Source: Cyanobacteria bacterium UBA11153
GTDB taxonomy: Bacteria > Cyanobacteriota > Cyanobacteriia > Cyanobacteriales > Coleofasciculaceae
NCBI GenBank assembly: GCA_003511885.1
Contig: DOIX01000031.1
Coordinates: 15,078 to 35,271, forward strand
Direction of reading: 5' to 3'
DNA: 20,194 nucleotides
A program made the position numbers and the translations under genes. Below the pieces are notes generated by a model. The model was not told where the DNA came from, made no database searches, and saw only the letters and a list, made by a program, of their open reading frames with translations. Shown here piece by piece: positions 1-8,637 of the stretch (position 1 is its first letter; every line of letters starts with the position of its first letter).

Positions 1-55
1 AGTTGATAGTTAAAAATTGTCAACTGTCCATTGTCAACTGTCCATTGTCAAGTGC
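1..55. repeat. Short tandem repeat, TTGTCAACTGTCCA type
   Basis: A 14-base unit containing TTGTCAACTGTCCA is repeated about two to three times at the window edge, next to the end of the first minus-strand gene. Related TCAACTATCAACT/AGTTGATAGT words recur near 1237-1265 and 2581-2648, so this is a family of dispersed intergenic repeats. It is cut by the window start. Confidence 0.7.
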
Positions 56-60
56 TATAG

Positions 61-291
61 CTACTGATTTTTCAGCATTGCCCCAGTCGCTGACTCCAGA
101 GAAGCATAGCTAGATTCCGGCTCACCATTAATGTAGTATTTTCCGCGTACAGATTGACAAATACTACCAATTACTGTCCCTTCAGCACTATATATCTCCA
201 ATACCTGCTTAATTTCACTAGATTGAAAACCCTGGAGAGTGCCCTGCCAATCACTTTTAGGAATTGAGCGAATTTTAATAGTTTCTTCCAT
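61..291 (-). CDS. Small conserved-type hypothetical protein, 76 aa
   Basis: This complete small gene encodes a 76-residue soluble protein with no signal peptide or membrane segment. The start is well supported: a near-perfect Shine-Dalgarno sequence AAGGAGG lies about 7 bases before the ATG on the minus strand (about 298-304). The protein has a charged N-terminus (MEETIKIRSIPKSDW) followed by what looks like short beta strands (LEIYSAEGTVIGSI, KYYINGEPE), and it has one Cys. I do not recognise a named family. It appears monocistronic, with the TTGTCAACTG repeat directly after its stop. The call that it is a real gene rests on the ribosome binding site and ordinary amino-acid composition; its function is unknown. 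Confidence 0.75.
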   Translation of the reverse strand: MEETIKIRSIPKSDWQGTLQGFQSSEIKQVLEIYSAEGTVIGSICQSVRGKYYINGEPESSYASLESATGAMLKNQ

Positions 292-641
292 GTCTTTGCC
301 TCCTTAGTGGCTACCTGAAACAATACTTTTATTCTAGTGTATCAGGAATCTCAATCCGGTGGATAGCATCTATCTGTAGAGTGCCCTGCGCGAAAGCACC
401 CCACACCATTAAATATCTCCAAAAAACAATCTAAAACCATTACCCTGTCTAGATGAAAACCTAGTTTCTGAAGATGTCTATTTGAGAAAATTGGTATAAT
501 TAAAACTCTCTGCGTCAGGAGCATCAGAGCGTCTCTCTTAACCACTATGTTTGAAGGTAACTGCGTATCAGGGGGGATGATTAGTATATTGACGATTCAA
601 GCCTGAATATTTTATGCAAAAACAACTGATTAATCCTATTC
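292..641. other. Intergenic, no convincing gene
   Basis: Two overlapping minus-strand open frames (351-545 and 581-793) have poor composition and no ribosome binding site, so I do not call them. The part nearest 291 must hold the promoter of the 76-residue gene, but no clear -35/-10 pair was found. Confidence 0.5.
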
Positions 642-1094
642 CTAATATTCTTCAAACTGAATTGACTTGAAAATAGATGTTTGAGGAAGTAATGTTTGTT
701 CGCTATTAATAAAGGGATGAGTAACAATATATTCCCAAAAATCAGTAACATAGATAGGGATGACAGGGGATTTATTTGTTTGAAGATTGCCATGAGATTT
801 AGGTGAAAGTTTCTGGCTCTTTATTTTTTTGTTTACATCAAATTTGAGAGAAATATTAGTGTTTTGGCTAATCCAATTATTGTTAACTTGTTGGATATGG
901 CGCAATTCACTCTCATTGGCGGTAAATAAGGAATAACCATCAGCTTTGAAGGCAAAAACTAGAGTAAGATGGCAATAACGAGTATGACAATATCTGGTAC
1001 AGCGACTAGAGGAAACATCTGATTTGAAAAATGGACATTTGATCTGGGAACAGATGTTAATATCTTGTTGTGTAGAATCCAAATTTATTTCCAT
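642..1094 (-). CDS. Hypothetical protein, 150 aa, Cys-rich N-terminal half
   Basis: This is a probable gene of unknown function. A GGAG-type ribosome binding site (CGGAGACAAGCG before the ATG) supports the start at 1094. The N-terminal 45 residues hold five cysteines (C15, C20, C32, C36, C41) and an exact tandem pentapeptide, TRYCHTRYCH, which suggests a small internal duplication and possibly a metal-binding patch. After this comes a hydrophobic stretch (LTLVFAFKADGYSLF), then a polar C-terminal half without recognisable motifs. No signal peptide or membrane helix is evident. It has no obvious operon partner. A spurious frame is still possible, because the surrounding DNA is AT-rich and the C-terminal half is of low information. 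Confidence 0.5.
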   Translation of the reverse strand: MEINLDSTQQDINICSQIKCPFFKSDVSSSRCTRYCHTRYCHLTLVFAFKADGYSLFTANESELRHIQQVNNNWISQNTNISLKFDVNKKIKSQKLSPKSHGNLQTNKSPVIPIYVTDFWEYIVTHPFINSEQTLLPQTSIFKSIQFEEY

Positions 1095-1455
1095 CGCTTG
1101 TCTCCGATATCTGGGTAAATTTTACTGCTTAGTGTAAGCTAATATAGCAACCGCCACATCAGGGGCGACAGTTAGGATGCGATGAATAGAGCCTTCAATT
1201 CTTGCGAACTATGGGGTTTGATCTTCATCAAATAACTGTCAAATGTCAACTATCAACTGTCAACTGCTATAAGTTGTTGCCTATTGAAGTTGGATCGTTT
1301 CTCTTTCCTATTTCATATTGAGAATAATTTCAATCCAAATGATATACAGTATGACCTACCAGAAATGAAATTGTTGGATCTTAACTCAAGTTGCTAGTTA
1401 CAAATACTAGAACTTTTGCTCTCCCCCCAGGGTGTGTCTTTTTGCCTCCATTGTT

Positions 1456-1477
1456 TGGGGCAGGAGCTTTTGCCCCA
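1456..1477. repeat. Hairpin TGGGGCA-N8-TGCCCCA
   Basis: Perfect 7-base-pair inverted repeat, arms 1456-1462 and 1471-1477, loop 8 bases. It lies over 300 bases before the next gene, so it is more likely a dispersed repeat element than a leader structure. Confidence 0.6.
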
Positions 1478-1616
1478 CTAGAGTATCCCTGGTTCAACTT
1501 TTAGACTTTGAAAACATAGCCTAGCCAAAAAAGGGTGAAAGTAGATTCAAAGTTCCCAGGATTCAGGGGATGGGAGGGGATCTCACAAGGTTAAGCTTAT
1601 AACTGCCAACCTGAGT

Positions 1617-1634
1617 TATCATAATCTTATGATA
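1617..1634. promoter_or_regulatory. Perfect AT-rich palindrome, operator-like
   Basis: TATCATAA-TC-TTATGATA has perfect 8-base arms and a 2-base spacer. It lies about 155 bases before the start of the exported-protein gene at 1789. Its size and symmetry suit a dimeric regulator site, but no regulator is known for it here. Confidence 0.35.
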
Positions 1635-1788
1635 TTCTTTACAGAAGCTTGATGATAACCGCAAATATCCGGAAACTTTTTTTTATTATTCACCATCAAA
1701 GTATGAGAAACTACTGATAAAATATATGAGGAGAGAAAAAAGCTCTGTGATTATACTGTAAAAAAGGAAAGATCGGTTTATTGTATAA

Positions 1789-2568
1789 TTGGTGTGGGAG
1801 TTAACGGCTTTGAAAAATTGGTATGCCCAATGGTTTGGAATAGTCTGGAAAGGAGTGTTACTTTGTACGAGTACGCTACTTTTTGCGATCGCGCCGGAAA
1901 TTCCTGTTATCCTAAAACCGCTACCAGCACCAGTCTATAGCACTCAAAATCTGACGGATATTCCCCTCAGTATCCGAGAGCTATTTGGCAGCAAAAAACA
2001 TCCAGGCGCAATCGCTGTTGGGGTGGCGGAAGGTAATCTGACACCAACGGGAAAGCCAACCTCTATATATTTAGGACATACAGATCCCGGTAATTTTGCT
2101 ACTAATAAGGGATTTTGCAGTTGGAATAAGTCTCAAAATATTTCTGTGGCAGAGGCAGATATTCTCTGTCTTAATGCTTTACAGTGGCAATCTGTAGCGA
2201 TAGAAAATCGCCTGATTCACTTAGGGCTAAGTCCGGAAAATCATAAACGGGCGATTGTCATGGGTACAGATTTGTGGAATCAGTCTAATTCAGCGGGGCC
2301 GAATTTTCCTTTAACTTATAAAGCGGCTCAGGATAAAGGATTGGAAGGAAATGATGCTTATATCTGGGCGAGAGTTGAAGGATTTCGTAATAAACAAGGG
2401 GAATTGGATGCTAGTGGTTTGTTTGGTATTTGTAAACGGGAACCTTATTATAAGGAGGAGTTGAAGGGTTTGGCTGTTGATGCGGAAGAATGGCGCTGGA
2501 ATTGTATTAAGTTGGATCAAGGTAGGCGCGTCAGAGTAATCGTAAACATTGGAAAATTACCGCCGTAA
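1789..2568 (+). CDS. Exported or membrane-anchored protein with GHTDPGN motif
   Basis: I do not recognise a named enzyme family. The N-terminus carries aromatic and basic residues followed by a hydrophobic segment (about residues 16-36, GIVWKGVLLCTSTLLFAIA), consistent with a signal peptide or signal anchor, so the body is probably periplasmic. The mature part has conserved-looking blocks AIAVGVAEGNLTPTG (residues 74-88) and YLGHTDPGN (94-102), and four cysteines (C110, C127, C215, C239) that could form disulfides. There is no in-frame ATG near the 5' end. TTG 1789, GTG 1792 and TTG 1810 are the candidate starts, and TATAAT at 1784-1789 overlaps the first of them. The GxAEG...GHTDPGN pattern reminds me of uncharacterised cyanobacterial cell-wall-associated proteins, but that is only an impression. 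Confidence 0.75.
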   Translation: MVWELTALKNWYAQWFGIVWKGVLLCTSTLLFAIAPEIPVILKPLPAPVYSTQNLTDIPLSIRELFGSKKHPGAIAVGVAEGNLTPTGKPTSIYLGHTDPGNFATNKGFCSWNKSQNISVAEADILCLNALQWQSVAIENRLIHLGLSPENHKRAIVMGTDLWNQSNSAGPNFPLTYKAAQDKGLEGNDAYIWARVEGFRNKQGELDASGLFGICKREPYYKEELKGLAVDAEEWRWNCIKLDQGRRVRVIVNIGKLPP

Positions 2569-2585
2569 TGGTTAATTAAGAGTTG

Positions 2586-2648
2586 ATAGTTGATAGTTGA
2601 TAGTTAGTGAAGATTACCCACTACAGTCACTTGTCAACTATCAACTAT
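2586..2648. repeat. Inverted repeat built from TAGTTGA units
   Basis: Perfect 15-base arms ATAGTTGATAGTTGA (2586-2600) and TCAACTATCAACTAT (2634-2648) enclose a 33-base loop. They lie 18 bases after the stop of the exported-protein gene. The position would suit a transcript-end or stabilising hairpin, but the same words recur elsewhere in the window, so this is best seen as a dispersed repeat. Confidence 0.75.
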
Positions 2649-2775
2649 TCATATATAGAAACGACTGGGCCAGTTAAGACATTCTAAATTCGTCAAACCA
2701 TTGATTTTACAGCTTTCTTCCCCAGCCTCTAATCCCGATAAGCTGTTACGCACTTAATTTGTCTGTTTTGGTTGA

Positions 2776-2809
2776 GGGGGAGCAGGGGAGAAGGGTGCAG
2801 GGGAGAGGG
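2776..2809 (+). other. G-quadruplex-forming motif
   Basis: Five guanine tracts (GGGGG, GGGG, GGG, GGGG, GGG) are separated by 3-4 bases. This meets the usual G3+N1-7 rule with one tract to spare. It lies about 490 bases before metH on the coding strand. Confidence 0.6.
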
Positions 2810-2845
2810 TTTGACGACTTGTTTTCTAACTGAATCATATCCAAT

Positions 2846-3073
2846 TTAGATGCGTAGCAGTTTATCACCTAGTCCCTCGCTATAGAAACTTTCCCAAACT
2901 GATTTGGAGATAGATGGATGGATTTTTCCTCTCAATCTATGGCGAAAATCAATTTCTGGGTAGTGGTAGATAGTGGGAAGTGGCATTTTTAGCATTTGCA
3001 GTACAGTATGGCAGATACTTTGATTAGTCAATCGAGAGTATTCCCAAAAAACCTGCCCAAATCTCTCGGTATC
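2846..3073 (-). pseudogene. Probable gene fragment, unknown family
   Basis: An open frame of about 75 codons runs on the minus strand with no ATG. It begins after a stop at 3074-3076 and ends at 2846. Its composition is like real protein (ERFGQVFWEYSRL..., then IHPSISKSVWESFYSEG). The only internal start is a TTG at 3031, with no ribosome binding site. It reads like the C-terminal remnant of a longer gene that has lost its 5' part. I cannot assign the parent family. A chance open frame remains possible. Confidence 0.3.
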
Positions 3074-3298
3074 TCAGGGTAAACCTCTGATATCGCCAAA
3101 GTAACCCAGTCAAAAATCAAAAGTTAAATATTTTCTGTGAGTTAATGGTGGCGTTTTCGGATGCCCTCACACGGGCAACTGCTGCACCTGCTGGATGCAA
3201 AAAAAAAGCACTATTGGCGATCGATCGATAATCGTGCAAAATATAAGTTAATCAGATCGGATCGATTCTAGCTCAAATTTCCCTCAAAAAATCTATCT

Positions 3299-6200
3299 AT
3301 GAATAGCATCTTCCTCAATCGCCTCCATAGTCCCCAACGCCCGGTTATCGTATTCGATGGGGCGATGGGAAGTTCCCTGCAAACCCAAAACCTTACCGCA
3401 GCAGATTTTGGTGGGGCAGAGTATGAAGGTTGTAATGAGTACCTAGTCCATACTAAACCGGAAGCTGTGGCAAAAGTTCATCGCGAGTTTCTGGAAGTTG
3501 GGGCTGATGTAATTGAAACGGATACTTTTGGCGCTACTTCTATTGTTTTGGCTGAGTATGATTTGGCTTCTCAAGCTTATGAGTTAAATAAGAAGGCTGC
3601 TGAATTGGCTAAGGGTTTGGCTCATGAATATTCTACACCAGAAAAGCCTCGTTTTGTGGCAGGTTCGATTGGGCCAACGACTAAGTTACCGACTTTGGGA
3701 CATATTGATTTTGACACGATGGAAGCCTCTTTTGCCGAACAAGTACGAGGGCTTTATGATGGTGGGGTGGATTTATTGATTGTGGAAACTTGTCAGGATG
3801 TCTTGCAAATTAAGGCGGCACTAAATGGTATTGAACAGGTATTTGAGGAGAAAGGACAAAGATTGCCTTTAATGGTATCTGTGACGATGGAAGCTGTAGG
3901 AACTATGTTAGTTGGTTCTGATATTAGCGCGGCTTTGACTATTTTGGAAAGGTATCCGATTGATATCCTCGGTCTTAATTGTGCCACGGGACCGGATCGG
4001 ATGCAAGAACATATCAAATATTTATGTGAAAATTCGCCTTTTGTCGTTTCTTGTATTCCGAATGCGGGTTTACCGGAAAATATTGGCGGACATGCTCATT
4101 ATAAGTTAACGCCGATGGAATTAAGGATGGCGTTAACTCGATTTGTGGAAGATTGGGGAGTGCAAGTAATTGGTGGTTGTTGCGGTACTCGCCCGGATCA
4201 TATACAACAATTAGTGGAAATTGCTAATACCCTTAATCCGAAAGAAAGACATCCCATTTACGAACCTTCTGGGGCATCAATTTATACGGCCCAACCTTAT
4301 ATTCAGGATAATTCATTTCTGATTGTCGGGGAAAGATTAAACGCCAGTGGCTCTAAAAAATGTCGCGATTTACTCAATGCTGAAGATTGGGATGGTTTGG
4401 TATCTTTAGCTAAATCTCAGGTAAAGGAAGGGGCACATATTCTCGATGTTAACGTCGATTATGTAGGGCGAGACGGAGTACGCGATATGAAAGAATTAGT
4501 ATCGCGAATAGTGACTAACGTAACCTTACCCTTAATGCTGGATTCCACCGAATGGCAAAAGATGGAAGCTGGCTTAAAGGTGGCTGGTGGTAAGTGTTTG
4601 CTTAACTCCACCAACTACGAAGATGGGGAGGAACGTTTTTTCAAGGTATTAGAATTAGCCAAAAAATACGGAGCAGGGATAGTTATTGGTACAATAGACG
4701 AAGACGGGATGGCAAGGACAGCAGACAAGAAATTTGCGATCGCGCAACGTGCCTATAATCAAACTATAGAATACGGTATCCCCGCCCACGAGATATTTTT
4801 CGATCCCCTCGCCCTACCCATTTCCACCGGGATAGAAGAAGACAGACAAAATGGCAAAGCCACCATCGATGCCATTCAACAAATTCGCACAGAATTACCC
4901 GGATGTCACATTATCTTAGGTGTTTCTAATGTATCCTTCGGCTTAAATCCAGCCGCACGAATTGTCCTCAATTCCATGTTTCTCCACGAAGCCATGGCAG
5001 CAGGTTTAGATTCCGCCATTGTCAGCCCTAATAAGATTTTACCACTAGCAAAAATCGAACCGGAACATCAAGAAGTATGCCGCAAGCTAATCTTCGACAA
5101 ACGAGAATTTGATGGTAACATTTGCACTTACGATCCCTTAGCCGAATTAACCCAACTATTTGAAGGTAAAACCACAAAACGAGATAAAAGTCAAGACGAA
5201 AATCTACCAGTAGAAGAAAGACTCAAACGTCATATTATAGACGGAGAAAGGATTGGTTTAGAAGCACAACTAGCCAAAGCCTTAGAAACTTATCCACCTC
5301 TACAAATTATTAACACCTTCCTCCTCGATGGGATGAAAGTAGTAGGCGAATTATTTGGTTCCGGACAAATGCAGTTACCTTTCGTACTGCAATCCGCCGA
5401 AACTATGAAAGCCGCCGTAGCATATTTAGAACCCTTTATGGATAAACAAGATGTAGGGAATAACGCCAAAGGTACAGTAGTGATTGCCACTGTTAAAGGA
5501 GACGTTCACGATATTGGGAAAAATCTCGTAGATATTATCCTGTCTAATAACGGATACAAGGTAGTAAATCTGGGCATTAAGCAGCCAGTCGATAACATTA
5601 TCGAAGCCTACGAACAGCATAACGCTGATTGCATCGCCATGAGCGGATTATTAGTAAAATCTACCGCCTTTATGAAAGAAAACTTAGAGGCATTTAACCA
5701 AAGAGGGATAACTGTACCTGTAATTTTGGGCGGTGCAGCATTGACACCTAAGTTTGTGAATGAGGATTGCCAGAATACTTATAAAGGTAAAGTGATTTAT
5801 GGGAAAGATGCCTTTTCCGATTTGCACTTTATGGATAAACTGATGCCTGCGAAAGTGGCGGGAGAATGGGATAATTTGCGAGGATTTGTAGCGGATTTAG
5901 CTGCGGATTTAGCTGCCGATGGGTTATCGGTAGGGAATGAGGGAACAGTTTTAGCTGCCGATGGGTTATTTGTTTCATCCGATAACCTATCCGCTTCCTC
6001 TTCTACTACTACATCTGCTATTACCAATAACCCATCCGCTGCTAAATCCGCCACCACCTTTACCACAGAAGATACTAATCGCTCCGAAGCTGTTACCTTA
6101 GATATTGAACGTCCTACACCTCCTTTTTGGGGAACGCAACTATTACAACCAGAAGACATCCCCCTCGAAGAAGTATTGTGGTACTTAGACTTACAAGCAT

Positions 6201-6955
6201 TATTTGTGGGACAATGGCAGTTTCGCAAACCAAAAGATAAATCTAAAGAAGAGTATGACGAATTTCTCCAAGAAACCGTCTACCCAATTCTTGAAAAGTG
6301 GAAACAGCGGATAGTAGAAGAAAAACTCCTCCATCCCACAGCAATTTACGGATATTTTCCCTGTTTAGCCGAAGGAAACTCACTCCATCTATATAATCCC
6401 GAAATTATCGGAAATTTTGCTACAGATATTCCCGAAAATATCCAACCTGTCACCACCTTCCACTTCCCGCGCCAAAAATCAGGCAAGCGTTTATGTATCG
6501 CCGACTTTTATCTACCCAAAAACCTTGCCCAAACCCCACAGCAATTTGATGTCTTCCCCATGCAAGCCGTAACTATGGGAGAAATTGCCACAGAAGTCGC
6601 CAAACAACTGTTTGATTCCAACCAATATACGGATTATTTGTACTTCCACGGGATGGCGGTGCAAGTCGCAGAAGCATTAGCAGAATGGGTACATGCCCGA
6701 ATTCGGCGCGAGTTGGGTTTTGCTAGCGAAGAATCCGATAATATTCGCGATGTCTTAGCACAGCGGTATCGAGGTTCCCGCTACAGCTTTGGTTATGCCG
6801 CTTGTCCGAATATCCAGGATCAATATGCTTTACTGGAATTACTGAAATGCGATCGCATTAATCTCTATATGGACGAAAGCGAACAGTTATATCCAGAACA
6901 GTCTACCACAGCAATTGTCGCTTATCATCCAGTGGCTAGGTATTTTAATACTTGA
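3299..6955 (+). CDS. metH: Cobalamin-dependent methionine synthase
   Basis: This is 5-methyltetrahydrofolate-homocysteine methyltransferase, which makes methionine and tetrahydrofolate in the cytosol using methylcobalamin. All four modules are present. The homocysteine domain (about 15-325) has zinc ligands C228 (GLNCATGP) and C294-C295 (IGGCCG). The pterin-binding domain spans about 340-600 ([24 protein letters not shown]). The B12 cap and B12-binding domains span about 640-850, with DVHDIGKN supplying cobalt ligand H737. The reactivation domain spans about 940-1218, with [10 protein letters not shown] near 1161-1170. The length, 1218 aa, is close to E. coli MetH. Between the B12 and reactivation domains, residues about 865-925 form a repetitive Ala/Ser/Thr-rich insert made of repeated LAADGL and [13 protein letters not shown] units. 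No Shine-Dalgarno sequence is visible, but the [11 protein letters not shown] start fits the family. Confidence 0.97.
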   Translation: MNSIFLNRLHSPQRPVIVFDGAMGSSLQTQNLTAADFGGAEYEGCNEYLVHTKPEAVAKVHREFLEVGADVIETDTFGATSIVLAEYDLASQAYELNKKAAELAKGLAHEYSTPEKPRFVAGSIGPTTKLPTLGHIDFDTMEASFAEQVRGLYDGGVDLLIVETCQDVLQIKAALNGIEQVFEEKGQRLPLMVSVTMEAVGTMLVGSDISAALTILERYPIDILGLNCATGPDRMQEHIKYLCENSPFVVSCIPNAGLPENIGGHAHYKLTPMELRMALTRFVEDWGVQVIGGCCGTRPDHIQQLVEIANTLNPKERHPIYEPSGASIYTAQPYIQDNSFLIVGERLNASGSKKCRDLLNAEDWDGLVSLAKSQVKEGAHILDVNVDYVGRDGVRDMKELVSRIVTNVTLPLMLDSTEWQKMEAGLKVAGGKCLLNSTNYEDGEERFFKVLELAKKYGAGIVIGTIDEDGMARTADKKFAIAQRAYNQTIEYGIPAHEIFFDPLALPISTGIEEDRQNGKATIDAIQQIRTELPGCHIILGVSNVSFGLNPAARIVLNSMFLHEAMAAGLDSAIVSPNKILPLAKIEPEHQEVCRKLIFDKREFDGNICTYDPLAELTQLFEGKTTKRDKSQDENLPVEERLKRHIIDGERIGLEAQLAKALETYPPLQIINTFLLDGMKVVGELFGSGQMQLPFVLQSAETMKAAVAYLEPFMDKQDVGNNAKGTVVIATVKGDVHDIGKNLVDIILSNNGYKVVNLGIKQPVDNIIEAYEQHNADCIAMSGLLVKSTAFMKENLEAFNQRGITVPVILGGAALTPKFVNEDCQNTYKGKVIYGKDAFSDLHFMDKLMPAKVAGEWDNLRGFVADLAADLAADGLSVGNEGTVLAADGLFVSSDNLSASSSTTTSAITNNPSAAKSATTFTTEDTNRSEAVTLDIERPTPPFWGTQLLQPEDIPLEEVLWYLDLQALFVGQWQFRKPKDKSKEEYDEFLQETVYPILEKWKQRIVEEKLLHPTAIYGYFPCLAEGNSLHLYNPEIIGNFATDIPENIQPVTTFHFPRQKSGKRLCIADFYLPKNLAQTPQQFDVFPMQAVTMGEIATEVAKQLFDSNQYTDYLYFHGMAVQVAEALAEWVHARIRRELGFASEESDNIRDVLAQRYRGSRYSFGYAACPNIQDQYALLELLKCDRINLYMDESEQLYPEQSTTAIVAYHPVARYFNT
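5891..6051. repeat. Direct and inverted repeats inside metH
   Basis: The 12-mer GCGGATTTAGCT is tandemly repeated (5891-5914). The 20-mer TTTAGCTGCCGATGGGTTAT occurs at 5908-5927 and 5950-5969. A 25-base arm at 5903-5927 is inverted at 6027-6051 with 23 of 25 bases matching. The whole stays in frame and encodes the linker insert of MetH. This looks like a palindromic repeat element that spread inside a coding region. Confidence 0.8.
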
Positions 6956-6961
6956 TTTATT

Positions 6962-7030
6962 GGTCATTAGTCATTAGTCCTTTGTCATTGGTTATTTGTC
7001 ATTGGTTGTTGGTTATTGGTTATTGGTTAT
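6962..7030. repeat. Heptanucleotide short tandem repeats
   Basis: Degenerate 7-base units (TCATTAG, TTGTCAT, TTATTGG) are repeated about nine to ten times directly after the metH stop. This matches the short tandemly repeated repetitive sequences typical of cyanobacterial intergenic DNA. Confidence 0.75.
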
Positions 7031-7102
7031 ATATCTCTCCTTCCTGATTAAGACATTTTCAAAGCCTAAAATCAATTCACAGAAAGCTGTTATTCTAAAA
7101 TA

Positions 7103-7210
7103 GTGTCAAGGGGTTTAAAAAGCGGATTTGGTATGAAACCCTTGCACAGTCTGACTTATAGCACATCACATTGCCCAAAAAATCAGTATATTTTTTGGCA
7201 TTATTGACAC
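7103..7210. repeat. Nested inverted repeats, possible MITE remnant
   Basis: The outer arms GTGTCAA (7103-7109) and TTGACAC (7204-7210) are perfect. Inside are CAAGGGGTTT/AAACCCTTG (7107-7116, 7136-7144) and a TGCCCAAAAAAT...ATTTTTTGGCA hairpin (7172-7200, one bulge). The symmetry suggests a non-coding mobile-element remnant, or a terminator-like structure far after metH. Confidence 0.35.
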
Positions 7211-7424
7211 CCTGATTTCAACGCGAGTGGCTACAAGTCTCATCGATTCGTTGTCCACCACCAGATTTCTGGGCTAATTTTGAAAGATGTAGGTGTATTT
7301 TTCTTCGATTTGCCTAGCTTAAAAGCCTTGTCGTGTCTAGCTTTCAGCCATAGTTGTCGCCCCGCCAGGGTGTAATTGTTTTACCCAAACAAGAGTAGGT
7401 TTGCTCCTTCAATTGATCCGGATT

Positions 7425-7440
7425 TATGAGCTAGCTCATA
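7425..7440. promoter_or_regulatory. CRP/FNR-type operator before the globin
   Basis: TATGAGCTAGCTCATA is a perfect 16-base palindrome of the TGA-N6-TCA form bound by CRP/FNR-family dimers. It is centred about 64 bases before the globin start codon. A near copy (TATGAGCTAGATCAAA) lies at 9396-9411 before the CRP-family gene itself. The likely regulator is therefore the protein encoded at 8629-9330, by inference. Confidence 0.55.
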
Positions 7441-7496
7441 GATTGATGTTCAAGAATCTTGCGATACTACCAGTAATCTAGATCAGGAGCTACAGT

Positions 7497-7943
7497 ATGT
7501 CTTTGAAAATTGAATTGTTGCAATCCAGCTTTTTGGAGGCTCGAACCAGGGAAACTGAGTTTACGACCTACTTTTATACGAATTTGTTTGCAGATTTTCC
7601 TGAAGTCAAACCCCTGTTTGCTAACACAAATATGGAAGCACAGGGCAAAAAACTCTTCCAATCATTAGCCTTTGTGGTCGATCATCTCAGTAAGCCTGAT
7701 GCCTTATCGAATACCTTGAAGGGGTTAGGAACCCGCCATATTCAATATGGTGTTTTGCCTAGCCATTATCAGATGGTTGGCAGTACTTTGTTAAAAGCGT
7801 TATCGCTTTGTTTAGGAGAAGCATGGACACCAAACACTGAGCAAGCCTGGAGTGAAGCCTATGCAGCCGTAACTCAGTTGATGCTTAGTGGTGCAGAATA
7901 TCCCAGCGAGATTCTGATTCCTGATCCCAACCTCAAACAATAG
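7497..7943 (+). CDS. Single-domain globin (bacterial haemoglobin, Vitreoscilla/flavohaemoglobin type)
   Basis: This is a haem-binding globin of 148 residues, cytosolic, close in length to Vitreoscilla haemoglobin and to the N-terminal domain of flavohaemoglobins. It has no attached reductase domain. Landmarks seen are FYTNLF with Tyr27 at the distal B10 position, KPLF with Phe41 at CD1, and RHIQYGV with His81 as the proximal (F8) haem ligand. It also has HYQMVG with Tyr91, which in this family lines the proximal pocket, and a C-terminal AWSEAY helix. AGGAG about 8 bases before the ATG fixes the start. It probably binds O2 or NO; NO detoxification would need a separate reductase. The CRP-type palindrome at 7425-7440 suggests control by the regulator encoded nearby. 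Confidence 0.92.
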   Translation: MSLKIELLQSSFLEARTRETEFTTYFYTNLFADFPEVKPLFANTNMEAQGKKLFQSLAFVVDHLSKPDALSNTLKGLGTRHIQYGVLPSHYQMVGSTLLKALSLCLGEAWTPNTEQAWSEAYAAVTQLMLSGAEYPSEILIPDPNLKQ

Positions 7944-7952
7944 GCAGATGAT

Positions 7953-7977
7953 AATTAATAATTGACAATTATTAATT
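7953..7977. terminator. AT-rich dyad between convergent genes
   Basis: The perfect 11-base arms AATTAATAATT (7953-7963) and AATTATTAATT (7967-7977) flank GAC. They sit just after the globin stop and overlap the stop of the convergent gene. T-rich sequence follows on the plus strand. It may serve as a two-way terminator; the stem is weak because it is all A/T. Confidence 0.4.
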
Positions 7978-8589
7978 GTTTTCAATTGTTTTAATGAGGA
8001 TTCTTAGAATGTCTTCTAGATCGGTGGGTACACGGTAGAGGTCGAGATCCTGAGTTACTTGACGGGACTGGCGATCAAATTGACCGAATTGCCAAATGTT
8101 TCCGGTGGAAACTGCGCCATTTAGGATTTTTTGGTCGGACTCAATCCATTGATCGAGAGCAATCAGTTCGATCGCCAGTTGGATAAATCCTCGTTCTAGA
8201 TCTTCGTTTTTGGCTTCGATGACTAAGAAAATCTGCTGGTTTTGGAGTAAATAATCTAGAGAACCTTTGAGTTGGTTATTGACAACGACAGGATACTCAA
8301 CATTGAGGGTGGCTTGGGTGTAATGTAATATGTCTGTTAGTACGGGGGCAATGAGAAATTCTCGTCGTGCCATTTCGCTAGTCAGGCTAAGGCGCGGGAG
8401 GCTCTCTTCAATGCGGTTTTTGAGATCGTTGAGGCGATCCAGGTGTCCTGAGTACTGGGGGAGTTTTAAGGATTTGCGTTGTAGGGTTGCGTTAAAGTAT
8501 GCGAGGATGTCTTGCGGGGCAAAATTGAGTTTAAAGTAATCGGCAAAGGTATAGGACTGGTCAGGTTGAATGATGGTGGGTTTGGGCAT
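7972..8589 (-). CDS. PD-(D/E)XK nuclease-like protein
   Basis: This 205-residue cytosolic protein has the core motif of the PD-(D/E)XK fold. Asp112 lies in GSLDYLL, and E125-A-K127 in FLVIEAKNED is spaced as in that superfamily, with a preceding REFLIAPVL helix (Glu77) and Gln138 further on. This resembles the N-terminal nuclease-like domain of type I restriction R subunits, but no helicase or other restriction gene is present, so a role in DNA cleavage is only possible. I place the start at ATG 8589. A longer TTG start at 8625 would add 12 residues encoded by an ATTGATAATTGATAATC repeat and is unlikely. It lies about 40 bases downstream of the CRP-family gene on the same strand and may be co-transcribed. 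Confidence 0.75.
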   Translation of the reverse strand: MPKPTIIQPDQSYTFADYFKLNFAPQDILAYFNATLQRKSLKLPQYSGHLDRLNDLKNRIEESLPRLSLTSEMARREFLIAPVLTDILHYTQATLNVEYPVVVNNQLKGSLDYLLQNQQIFLVIEAKNEDLERGFIQLAIELIALDQWIESDQKILNGAVSTGNIWQFGQFDRQSRQVTQDLDLYRVPTDLEDILRILIKTIENN

Positions 8590-8592
8590 AGT

Positions 8593-8637
8593 TTTAATTG
8601 ATAATTGATAATCGATCGTTGTCAATTATCAATTATC
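8593..8637. repeat. ATTGATAATTG inverted/direct repeat
   Basis: TAATTGATAATTGATAATCGATC is followed by GTTGTCAATTATCAATTATC, giving nearly complementary arms between the CRP-family gene and its downstream neighbour. It resembles the AATTAATAATTG dyad at 7953-7977. Confidence 0.6.

Larger units (their letters stand above)
1095..1788. other. Long intergenic region with hairpins
   Basis: This 694-base spacer separates two divergent genes. It holds a TCAACTATCAACTGTCAACTG repeat near 1240-1265, a GC-rich hairpin at 1456-1477, and an AT-rich palindrome at 1617-1634. No open frame with coding character was seen. Confidence 0.6.
2569..3298. other. Long repeat-rich intergenic region before metH
   Basis: This 730-base stretch holds an inverted repeat (2586-2648), a guanine-tract cluster (2776-2809), a minus-strand gene fragment (2846-3073) and the metH leader. 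In the leader a small hairpin TGCCC-N6-GGGCA (3162-3177) and ATCGATCGAT-type sequence near 3218-3230 are visible. No cobalamin or SAM riboswitch consensus was recognised. Confidence 0.6.
6956..7496. other. Intergenic region between metH and the globin
   Basis: This 541-base region holds 7-base short tandem repeats (6962-7030), nested inverted repeats (7103-7210) and the perfect palindrome at 7425-7440 before the globin. No gene was seen. Confidence 0.6.

Noticed and set aside
351..793. Two minus-strand open frames (351-545 and 581-793)
   Set aside because: Poor composition, no ribosome binding site, and the second overlaps the better-supported gene at 642-1094.
3162..3177. Hairpin before metH as a possible riboswitch
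   Set aside because: Only a 5-base stem is visible, and no B12-box or SAM riboswitch consensus was recognised in 3032-3298.
5797..6228. Minus-strand open frame of 143 codons opposite metH
   Set aside because: It lies wholly inside metH across the repeat-built linker; its Ala/Asp-rich translation mirrors the repeat and has no independent start signal.
6962..7030. Regularly spaced repeats that might suggest a CRISPR array
   Set aside because: The units are 7 bases with no unique spacers; these are short tandem repeats.
8590..8625. TTG start extending the PD-(D/E)XK-like protein by 12 residues
   Set aside because: The extra codons lie in an ATTGATAATTG repeat and have no ribosome binding site; ATG 8589 fits better.
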